Shown here: positions 5,641 to 11,263 of the stretch, piece by piece | Layout: every line of letters starts with the position of its first letter | How positions within the stretch are numbered: position 1 is the first letter of the stretch | NCBI GenBank assembly: GCA_030038955.1 | Contig: JASHQV010000020.1 | Coordinates: forward strand, 1-11,982 | Direction of reading: 5' to 3' | Source: Solirubrobacteraceae bacterium | GTDB taxonomy: Bacteria; Actinomycetota; Thermoleophilia; Solirubrobacterales; Solirubrobacteraceae | Length of the DNA stretch: 11,982 bases | Notes under the pieces: model-generated | What the model was told of the DNA's origin: nothing | Databases searched by the model: none | Seen by the model: the letters and a program-made list of their open reading frames with translations, nothing else | Program-made: the position numbers and the translations under genes

Positions 5641-6840
5641 GTGCGCATCTTGATCCTCGGCGGGGACGGCTTCTGTGGATGGCCGACGTCCCTGCACCTG
5701 TCCGCCTGCGGCCACGAGGTGGCGATCGTCGACAACCTCGCCCGGCGCAACGCCGACAACGAGCTGGAGGCCACGTCGCTGACGCCGATCCAGCCGGTCG
5801 GAACGAGGCTGGCGGCGTGGCGCGAGCTGACCGGCCACGAGATCCCGTTCCACCGCTTCAACGTCGCCGAGAGCTACCAGGTGCTGCTCGACCTGATCTC
5901 GGACTACGAGCCCGACGCGATCGTCCACTTCGCCGAGCAGCGAGCCGCGCCGTATTCGATGAAGAGCTCGTGGCACAAGCGCTACACGGTGTTCAACAAC
6001 GTCAACGCGACCCATAACCTGCTGGCGGCGCTGGTGGAGTCAGGGGTCGACTCGCACGTCGTGCATCTCGGGACGATGGGCGTGTACGGCTACGGCACCG
6101 CTGGCGTGAAGATCCCCGAGGGCTACCTCGAGGTCAAGATCGACACCGACACCGGCGAGCAGATCAGCAAGGAGATCCTCTACCCGGTCAACCCGGGCAG
6201 CGTCTATCACATGACGAAGACCCAGGACCAGCTGCTGTTCGCGTTCTACAACAAGAACGACGGCACCCGCATCACCGATCTCCACCAAGGGATCGTGTGG
6301 GGCACGCAGACCGCGGAGACGCGGCTCGACGAGCGACTGATCAACCGCTTCGACTACGACGGCGACTACGGCACCGTGCTCAACCGCTTCCTGATGCAGG
6401 CGGCGATCGGCTATCCGCTCACCGTGCACGGCACCGGCGGTCAGACGCGCGCGTTCATCCACGTCCAGGACACGGTGCGCTGTATCCAGCTGGCGATCGA
6501 CAACCCGCCCGAGCACGGCGATCGCGTGCAGGTCTTCAACCAGATGACCGAGACCCACCGCGTGCGCGATCTCGCGAAGCTCGTCGCGGAGCTCACCGGC
6601 GCGGACGTCGACTACGTCGACAACCCGCGCAAGGAGGCCGCCGAGAACGAGCTGTTCGCCGCCAACGACCATCTGCTCGAGCTGGGGCTGCAGCCGATCA
6701 CGCTGAAGGACGACCTGCTCAGCGAGGTGACCGAGATCGCCGGTCGCTATCGCGACCGCTGCGATACCTCGAAGATCCCGTGCGTCTCCAGGTGGGTGCA
6801 GCCCGCCAGAGTGCGTCAGGCAGCGGCACCGACCGCCTGA
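5641..6840 (+). CDS. sqdB: UDP-sulfoquinovose synthase (SQD1/SqdB/Agl3 type)
   Basis: This 399-residue NAD-dependent short-chain dehydrogenase/reductase of the extended (SDR) type is predicted to convert UDP-glucose plus sulfite to UDP-sulfoquinovose, the donor for sulfolipid or sulfosugar-containing glycans. The N-terminal nucleotide motif GGDGFCGW (7-14) is the form diagnostic for this enzyme, where other epimerases have GGxGFIG. EQRAAPYSM (99-107) is a second family block. The catalytic Thr145 in HLGTMGVYG and the YxxxK pair Tyr189/Lys193 are present. NQG-type block HQGIVWGT (215-222), RFDYDGDYGT (236-245), GGQTRAFIH (266-274) and VFNQMTE (298-304) also match plant SQD1 as I remember it. 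Length is typical. No sulfolipid glycosyltransferase or other sulfoquinovose gene is in the window, so the final product is unknown. Confidence 0.93.
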   Translation: MRILILGGDGFCGWPTSLHLSACGHEVAIVDNLARRNADNELEATSLTPIQPVGTRLAAWRELTGHEIPFHRFNVAESYQVLLDLISDYEPDAIVHFAEQRAAPYSMKSSWHKRYTVFNNVNATHNLLAALVESGVDSHVVHLGTMGVYGYGTAGVKIPEGYLEVKIDTDTGEQISKEILYPVNPGSVYHMTKTQDQLLFAFYNKNDGTRITDLHQGIVWGTQTAETRLDERLINRFDYDGDYGTVLNRFLMQAAIGYPLTVHGTGGQTRAFIHVQDTVRCIQLAIDNPPEHGDRVQVFNQMTETHRVRDLAKLVAELTGADVDYVDNPRKEAAENELFAANDHLLELGLQPITLKDDLLSEVTEIAGRYRDRCDTSKIPCVSRWVQPARVRQAAAPTA

Positions 6841-6841
6841 T

Positions 6842-6874
6842 CGGCGCGGCTCGGCCCGCTGGCCGGCCGCGCCG
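6842..6874. terminator. bidirectional hairpin between sqdB and the exporter gene
   Basis: Nine bases (6842-6850) pair with 6866-6874, and inside them CGGCC (6852-6856) pairs with GGCCG (6861-6865) around a CGCT loop. The only unpaired stem base is T6851. This gives 14 base pairs starting two bases after the sqdB stop. It also lies just beyond the end of the convergent exporter gene, so it can serve both strands. No T tract follows. Confidence 0.65.
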
Positions 6875-6886
6875 GGAACGCTCGCT

Positions 6887-7966
6887 TCAGACGTCTACCG
6901 GAGTGCGGCGCGAGGCGCTCAGCGAGGCGCCCGCCGAGGCGGCAATCACGAGCGCGATCCCAAGCCCTTCGCGGGTGCTCAGCGCCTGGCCCAGAACGAG
7001 GAAGCCGGCCAGCGCCGCCATCGCCGGCTCGAGGCTCATCAGCACGCCGAACACGCGCGTGGCGATGCGCCGCAGCGCCTCCAGCTCGAACGAATAGGGA
7101 ATCGCCGAAGACAGGATCCCGACGGCGGCGCCGAGCAGCAGCGAGTGCAGCGCGAGCAGCCGGCCGCCGCCCTGTGCCACGCCGACCGGCAGCACCACCA
7201 GCGTCGCCACCACCATCGCCAGCGACAGGCCACTGCCATCCGCGAAGGCCCGCCCCAACCTCGCGTTGACAAGGATGTAGCAGCCCCACAGGCAGCCGGC
7301 CGCGAGCGCCAGCACGACACCGAGCAGGTCGAGGCTGTGCGTGTCCCCGTGCATCAGCGCGAGAATCCCCGCGAGCGCCAGCGCCACCCACGCAAGGTCG
7401 CGGGGGCGGCGGGAGCCCAGCACCGCTACCGCGAGCGGGCCGACGAACTCGACCGTGACCGCGATCCCGAGCGGGATCCGCTGGATCGCCTCGTAGAAGG
7501 TCAGGTTCATGCCCGCCAGGATCAGCCCAAAGCCCGCGGCCAGCGCCAGGTGGCGGCGAGCGGCACCACGGATCCGCGGACGCCAGATCAACGCGAGCGC
7601 GATCGTCGCGGACGTCAGCCGCAGCAGCACGGCGCCGCCGGGTCCGATCCGGGCGAACAGCGTCGCGGCCAGGGCCGCGCCGAACTGAACCGACGCGATC
7701 GCCCCAACCACGAGCGCCGGCGAGGGCACGCGCGAGAGGCCGTCGGTGCGCGCGGCCACCTGGCCGGCGGTGGGGATTGGCTGGCCGGGAGCAGGGACCG
7801 GCTGACCGGCGGTGGGGGCTGGCTGGCCGGGAGCAGGGATCGGCTGGCCGGCGGTGGGGGCTGGCCGGCCGGAAGCAGGGACCGGCTGACCGGCGGTGGG
7901 GACTGGCTGGCCGGAGGCAGGGACCGGCTGACCGGAGCGAGGCACTCTGGAGCGGACGGTCGCCAT
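6887..7966 (-). CDS. rhtA: RhtA-like EamA/DMT family exporter with proline-rich N-terminal repeats
   Basis: The core (about residues 80-350) is a ten-helix drug/metabolite transporter most like the threonine/homoserine exporter RhtA. Supporting blocks are VEFVGPLAVAVLGSRRPRD (172-190), SSAIPYSFELEALRR (286-300) and TRVFGVLMSLEPAMAALAG (303-321), which closely follow my memory of E. coli RhtA. The predicted role is proton-driven export of small amino-acid-like or other metabolites; the substrate is not shown by the sequence. Unusually, residues 12-67 form a hydrophilic tail of eight heptads of the type GQPVPxx ahead of the first helix. The ATG at 7966 is supported by a -10-like TAGGAT six bases upstream, so the tail is probably translated. 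The gene is 359 aa, about 60 longer than usual for the family, and divergent from nudC. Confidence 0.88.
   Translation of the reverse strand: MATVRSRVPRSGQPVPASGQPVPTAGQPVPASGRPAPTAGQPIPAPGQPAPTAGQPVPAPGQPIPTAGQVAARTDGLSRVPSPALVVGAIASVQFGAALAATLFARIGPGGAVLLRLTSATIALALIWRPRIRGAARRHLALAAGFGLILAGMNLTFYEAIQRIPLGIAVTVEFVGPLAVAVLGSRRPRDLAWVALALAGILALMHGDTHSLDLLGVVLALAAGCLWGCYILVNARLGRAFADGSGLSLAMVVATLVVLPVGVAQGGGRLLALHSLLLGAAVGILSSAIPYSFELEALRRIATRVFGVLMSLEPAMAALAGFLVLGQALSTREGLGIALVIAASAGASLSASRRTPVDV
7766..7933. repeat. 42-bp minisatellite (4 units) in the exporter gene
   Basis: Four head-to-tail units of 42 bases, each made of two related 21-base halves, encode eight GQPVPxx heptads in alternating AS/TA or AP/TA forms. 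All units keep frame. Sequence differences are mostly single bases (for example Val/Ile/Ala at one position), consistent with slippage or unequal exchange followed by drift. Confidence 0.9.
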
Positions 7967-7972
7967 GCCTCG

Positions 7973-7978
7973 ATCCTA
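7973..7978 (-). promoter_or_regulatory. TANNNT -10 element of the exporter gene
   Basis: On the minus strand this reads TAGGAT, followed by exactly six bases and the ATG at 7966. This is the classic layout of a leaderless actinobacterial promoter. It also supports the far-upstream start that includes the repeat tail. Confidence 0.6.
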
Positions 7979-8018
7979 GACGGCGCCCGGGGACGAGCAG
8001 TTGGACGCGGGCGGCGGC

Positions 8019-8024
8019 TACAGT
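8019..8024 (+). promoter_or_regulatory. possible -10 element of nudC
   Basis: TACAGT lies 12 bases before the nudC ATG, which would leave a leader of only about six bases with no room for a Shine-Dalgarno box. An out-of-frame ATG at 8030 lies five bases after the element. Confidence 0.4.
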
Positions 8025-8036
8025 GGCCGATGGCCG

Positions 8037-9017
8037 ATGTCCACCGATTCACAGACGCTCCCGCCGCCGCCGGTGCCGATCTTCACCGGCGCCGGTCTCG
8101 ACCGCGTGGCGCAGCTGCGCCGCGACCCGAACGAGGTGCGGGCGCTCCTGCGCGACCCCGAGGCGCGCGCCCTGTTCGCGTCCGACCAGGGCGTTCTGGT
8201 GTCGCGCGACGGCTCGTCGCTGTCACGCCGCGAGTTGTCGGAGTCAGTGGCGAGCGGTCGCGACGGCGAGCCGGTGCTGCTCGGCCTCGAGCGCGGAAGA
8301 CCTCTGTTCGGCTGCGACCTCGAGGCGCTCGCGCCGGCGGCGGTTGCGGCGCTGCTCGACTCAGGAGGGCTGGTGTCGCTGCGCGAGGCCGGGGTTACAC
8401 TGCCGCGGGCAGAGGGAGGGCTCGGGGCCTACCTGGCGGCGCTGATCGGCTGGCATCGCCACCATCGTTACTGCCCCAACTGCGGCGCACGCACGGAGGT
8501 CGTCGAGGCCGGCCTATCACGTCTCTGTCCCCGCTGCGGACGCTCCCACTTCCCGCGAACCGATCCGGTCGTGATCATGGTGGTGCAGCACGACGACCAG
8601 CTGCTCCTGGGGCGGCGGCTCGGCTGGCCGGCCGGCCGCTACTCGCTGCTCGCGGGCTTCGTCGCCGCCGGCGAGACACCCGAGGAGGCGGTCGTCCGCG
8701 AGGTGCGGGAGGAGGCAGACATCGAAACCGATCATCCCCGATACGTTGCTGCCCAGCCGTGGCCGTTCCCGGCGTCGCTGATGCTTGGGTTCGCGTCCGT
8801 GTCGCCCGGCGGAGAGCCGCACGCAGATGACGGTGAGATGGCTGACGTCCGCTGGTTCGCGCGCGAGCGTGTACTGGCGGCGGTGCACCAGGAGGCGGAC
8901 TGGTCGGCGCAGGCCGCCCAACCCGACGAGTTGCTCCTGCCCTCGCGAGTGTCGATCGCCCGCTCGCTGATCGAATGGTGGCTCGAGGCCCGGGCCGTCT
9001 CCGGCCCGGCCGCCTGA
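8037..9017 (+). CDS. nudC: NADH pyrophosphatase NudC (Nudix hydrolase with zinc ribbon)
   Basis: This 326-residue protein is predicted to cleave NADH/NAD to NMN(H) and AMP, and in this family also to remove NAD caps from RNA 5' ends. The N-terminal domain (about 10-125) has the NudC arrangement. A zinc ribbon follows with Cys146/Cys149 and Cys164/Cys167, then HFPRTDPVVI (171-180) and the Nudix box from Gly207 to Ile229 with Glu213, Arg221-Glu222 and Glu225-Glu226. QPWPFPAS (240-247) is the NADH-specificity motif, with Ala for the usual leading Ser. The Gly near the end of the Nudix box is Asp228. The ATG at 8037 is preferred to an in-frame TTG at 8001. The gene is divergent from the exporter gene, 70 bases away, and convergent with the hydrolase gene. 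Confidence 0.93.
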   Translation: MSTDSQTLPPPPVPIFTGAGLDRVAQLRRDPNEVRALLRDPEARALFASDQGVLVSRDGSSLSRRELSESVASGRDGEPVLLGLERGRPLFGCDLEALAPAAVAALLDSGGLVSLREAGVTLPRAEGGLGAYLAALIGWHRHHRYCPNCGARTEVVEAGLSRLCPRCGRSHFPRTDPVVIMVVQHDDQLLLGRRLGWPAGRYSLLAGFVAAGETPEEAVVREVREEADIETDHPRYVAAQPWPFPASLMLGFASVSPGGEPHADDGEMADVRWFARERVLAAVHQEADWSAQAAQPDELLLPSRVSIARSLIEWWLEARAVSGPAA

Positions 9018-9167
9018 CGCCGCGTGAATTGGGCGCTGGCGCTAGCGCGCCTCCCGGGAGACCCGCTGGCGCGCCGCGCGCGGCGGAACCCTGCACCTGA
9101 TGCGTGTGCCTAAGGTCCGCACAGGGCAGCTACATGCGTCACCCCCTGAAAGCATCGCGCGCATCGC
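9018..9167. other. convergent intergenic region after nudC
   Basis: This 150-base spacer lies between the ends of nudC and the hydrolase gene. It contains several short GC hairpins: GGCGC-TAGC-GCGCC at 9038-9051, a CTCCCGGGAG palindrome at 9051-9060 and CGCCG-CGCG-CGGCG at 9072-9085. Any could help termination, but none is long. I see no gene. Confidence 0.4.
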
Positions 9168-11021
9168 TCAAGGCGTGGCCGGCTGATGCTTTGGGCAGCG
9201 GGCGAGCATGTCACTGCACTGATGCACCGGGTCGTGCCGTGCCTGGGGGTCGTGGATCCGGTACTCGGAGTAGTAGTAGAACGACAGCGTGTCGGGGATC
9301 GGGATTCCCTCGATCTCGTACGGCACGTTGCCGGCAGCGGGATCGGTGGGGTCGGCGGCAGCCTGGCTGACGCTGTAGGTACCGGCGCCAAACGAGACCT
9401 CGGCAGCGCCGGGGTTGCGGCGGTTGTCGTTGTAGTCAGGGCTGCGATCGAAGCTGTCGAGGCTGGTCAGCCGTCGGTAGGCGGTGTCGCTGCTCGGCAG
9501 CAGCGGGTCACGGCCGCCGCGCAGGTACTCGTCGAACCACGCGAGCGTGTAGTAGAAGGCGACCCGCTCGCCGATCTCGTTGGCTGGCAGCACGTACGGG
9601 ATGTAGCTATAGGTCAGGTGTGTGCCGCTGCGGATCGAGATGATCTCCGAGTCGATCCGGTGGTGCGCGAGGCTGAGGTAGCCGGCGGTGCCGTCGAGTC
9701 CGCCACCGCTCAGCATCCCCGAGCCGTTCGGGTCGGGGACCGTCGTCTGCGGCTCGATGTTGAACTCGTAGTCGTTGGTCGTGGCCAGCGACGGCGCGTG
9801 CAGCCGCTTGGCCTGGTCTGCCCGCGGCACGGTGAGGTTGGCGGCGCACTGCGAGATGTTCACCGGGTACAGGTCGTCCCAGGCGACGATCGCCTTGACG
9901 CGCTTGTCGCACTGCCCCGCCCAGCTGACCGCCTCGGCACCGAGCGAGTGGCCGGCAATCCCGACGCGGCTGCGGTCGAGCGTGCGCCAGCCGGGGTTGT
10001 AGGTGCCGCGATAGGGGTGCGCCGGGGTCGACAGGAAGTAGCTCAGCGAGTCCTCGGCCCCCTGGAAGAAGTTGTAGTCCTGCTGATAGGGCACGCCCTG
10101 GCACTGGGCGGTGGGGTCAGACAGGCTGGGGCAGCCGGCCGGCAGCAGATCGGAGTCACCCTCGCCCTGGACGTCGTAGGTGAGCACCTCGTAGCCGTAC
10201 TGGGCCAGCCCCTCGGCCGCCCAGTAGTAGAGGTTCTCGTACGCCTGGATCGAGCCGTCGGTGATCACCACGCCCGGGTAGCGTCCACCGCGCAGCGTCG
10301 GTGCCCCCGGCGGCGGCAGCCACACGTTGCCGCGCAGCACGGCCCCGTCCCGCGCCTTGAACGACACTGGGATCACGTTGCCGTCGGTGCGCTGCTCCCA
10401 CTCGCTGATCGTGCGGAAGCTGTCGGCGGCCTGGGAGCCGGGGACGAGCGTCGTCAGCCCGCCGTGGATGTGTCCCGGTCCGTCCGAGATCTGCTGGCCC
10501 AGCTGGTCGATCCAGAGCGAGTCCCCCTGGACTGCGTTCTCGAAGCCGTAGGCGGGATTCGTGTACTGATCGCGGAGCCGCAGCGTGGCGCAGTACTGGT
10601 TGAGGTCGTCGCGCTCGTACCAGGCCGCGTTGGTCGGGGTGCCGTCCGAGTTCGTGTCCGGGTTCACGTGGTTGTAGGCGGCGGAGAAGCAGTTGCGGTC
10701 GACCGCGGTTCCGGCAGTGGGCGAATCGGGCGCCTGCAGGCGGCTCGGGACGTGCGCGGCGTAGTAGGCCACCTCGGCCCGAGCGAACGCCAGCGCCCGC
10801 TGCTCGCCGGTCGACGTCAGGGCCGGGACGGTGGGGGCGAAACGCAGCGCTCCGTTCACAGGCAGGGCCGGGACGGTGGGGGCGAAACGCAGCGCTCCGT
10901 TCAGAGGCAGGGCCGGGACGGTGGTTGCGGTGCCCAGCAGCGCGGTGGCCGCGGCCACCGCTCCAGACGCGACGAGCCACAGCGGCCGCGTGCGAACCGT
11001 ACGTCTTCCCGAGTTGAACAC
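9168..11021 (-). CDS. large secreted alpha/beta hydrolase
   Basis: This 617-residue protein is predicted to be exported by Sec and to act outside the membrane. An Arg-rich start (6-12) and a hydrophobic segment (13-32) form a signal peptide or anchor. A 15-residue tandem repeat follows (34-68), then a hydrolase fold. Blocks are FKARDGAVLRGNVWLPP (221-237), YPGVVITDG (248-256), LTYDVQGEGDSD (280-291) and the nucleophile elbow GIAGHSLGAEA (354-364) with Ser359. His468 in SGTHLTYSY may be the catalytic His; the acid is not clear. The fold resembles peptidase S15/esterase-type serine hydrolases, but I cannot name the substrate. Eight Cys after the signal fit disulfides in a secreted protein. GTG 11021 has a strong ribosome site GGGAGG five bases upstream. 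Confidence 0.82.
   Translation of the reverse strand: MFNSGRRTVRTRPLWLVASGAVAAATALLGTATTVPALPLNGALRFAPTVPALPVNGALRFAPTVPALTSTGEQRALAFARAEVAYYAAHVPSRLQAPDSPTAGTAVDRNCFSAAYNHVNPDTNSDGTPTNAAWYERDDLNQYCATLRLRDQYTNPAYGFENAVQGDSLWIDQLGQQISDGPGHIHGGLTTLVPGSQAADSFRTISEWEQRTDGNVIPVSFKARDGAVLRGNVWLPPPGAPTLRGGRYPGVVITDGSIQAYENLYYWAAEGLAQYGYEVLTYDVQGEGDSDLLPAGCPSLSDPTAQCQGVPYQQDYNFFQGAEDSLSYFLSTPAHPYRGTYNPGWRTLDRSRVGIAGHSLGAEAVSWAGQCDKRVKAIVAWDDLYPVNISQCAANLTVPRADQAKRLHAPSLATTNDYEFNIEPQTTVPDPNGSGMLSGGGLDGTAGYLSLAHHRIDSEIISIRSGTHLTYSYIPYVLPANEIGERVAFYYTLAWFDEYLRGGRDPLLPSSDTAYRRLTSLDSFDRSPDYNDNRRNPGAAEVSFGAGTYSVSQAAADPTDPAAGNVPYEIEGIPIPDTLSFYYYSEYRIHDPQARHDPVHQCSDMLARCPKHQPATP
10819..10925. repeat. 45-bp tandem repeat at the start of the hydrolase gene
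   Basis: Two complete 45-base copies (10819-10863 and 10864-10908) differ at a single base near their ends. A third partial copy follows (10909 to about 10925). They encode TVPALP(L/V)NGALRFAP twice, just behind the signal segment. The near identity points to a recent duplication. Confidence 0.92.
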
Positions 11022-11026
11022 GATCG

Positions 11027-11032
11027 CCTCCC
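11027..11032 (-). promoter_or_regulatory. hydrolase ribosome binding site
   Basis: On the minus strand this reads GGGAGG, five bases before the GTG at 11021. It is the strongest ribosome site in the window and fixes the start codon directly ahead of the signal peptide. Confidence 0.7.
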
Positions 11033-11051
11033 TGACCCGTTGCCTAGCCCC

Positions 11052-11057
11052 AATGTA
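11052..11057 (-). promoter_or_regulatory. possible -10 element of the hydrolase gene
   Basis: On the minus strand this reads TACATT, 30 bases before the GTG start. It would give a leader of about 24 bases that carries the ribosome site. No convincing -35 box was found. Confidence 0.4.
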
Positions 11058-11094
11058 CTGTCTTGTTCACTCGACGGGCGCCGGTTCGGCAATG

Positions 11095-11127
11095 GGTGGG
11101 CCGGACTCGGCCCCTCCCACGGCTGCC
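11095..11127. repeat. REP-like hairpin repeat, copy 1
   Basis: This 33-base element matches copy 2 (11144-11175) except for one substitution and a small difference in the right arm. GGGCCG pairs with CGGCCC around GACT, and flanking TGGG and CCCA can extend the stem with a small internal loop. The two copies are spaced 49 bases apart in direct orientation. Confidence 0.75.
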
Positions 11128-11143
11128 ACGAGGTCTGGTAACA

Positions 11144-11175
11144 GGTGGGCCGGACCCGGCCCACCCACGGCTGCC
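11144..11175. repeat. REP-like hairpin repeat, copy 2
   Basis: The left part forms a perfect inverted repeat: GGTGGGCCG (11144-11152) pairs with CGGCCCACC around GACC. ACGGCTGCC follows, as in copy 1. Such palindromic units in gene spacers resemble REP elements. Whether they are dispersed in the genome cannot be seen here. Confidence 0.75.
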
Positions 11176-11201
11176 GCGATTTTCTGCTTGGCGGTGTCTT
11201 A

Positions 11202-11244
11202 GCGGGTCGAAAACCGACTGATAGTCCAACGAATTTCGACCCGC
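11202..11244. promoter_or_regulatory. perfect 11-bp inverted repeat, possible operator
   Basis: GCGGGTCGAAA (11202-11212) is perfectly repeated in inverse as TTTCGACCCGC (11234-11244) with 21 bases between. Arm centres are 32 bases apart, about three helical turns, so two protein subunits could bind the same DNA face. The right arm ends seven bases before the candidate -10 of the phosphotransferase gene, where a bound regulator would block or aid RNA polymerase. A stem-loop role in RNA is the alternative. Confidence 0.5.
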
Positions 11245-11251
11245 GGGACCG

Positions 11252-11257
11252 TATGGT
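11252..11257 (+). promoter_or_regulatory. TANNNT -10 element of the phosphotransferase gene
   Basis: TATGGT is followed by six bases and the GTG at 11264, again the leaderless layout. No Shine-Dalgarno box is present in the six bases. The in-frame stop at 11261-11263 confirms that translation cannot start further upstream in this frame. Confidence 0.5.
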
Positions 11258-11263
11258 TCCTGA

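Larger units (their letters stand above)
11022..11263. other. divergent intergenic region with repeats and inverted repeat
   Basis: This 242-base spacer separates the hydrolase and phosphotransferase genes. From left to right it holds the hydrolase ribosome site and -10 candidate, two REP-like hairpin repeats (11095-11175), a wide perfect inverted repeat (11202-11244) and a -10 candidate for the phosphotransferase (11252-11257). No short gene is supported here. Confidence 0.6.

Noticed and set aside
7766..7933. CRISPR array
   Set aside because: The units are contiguous, have no spacers and keep an open reading frame with regular heptads, so they are a coding minisatellite.
7145..8830. 561-codon plus-strand frame across the exporter and nudC
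   Set aside because: It spans the antisense of the exporter and an alternative frame of nudC. The protein is Arg/Gly-rich and without domains. Its internal ATG at 8030 lies near a -10-like element but leads only into the shadow frame.
9018..9167. tRNA or small RNA between nudC and the hydrolase gene
   Set aside because: No cloverleaf, no T-loop consensus and only short GC hairpins were found.
9186..11141. 651-codon open frame on the plus strand opposite the secreted hydrolase
   Set aside because: It mirrors a well-supported gene with signal peptide, active-site motif and ribosome site. Its protein is a low-complexity Val/Gly/Arg-rich string without recognisable domains, a normal shadow in GC-rich DNA.
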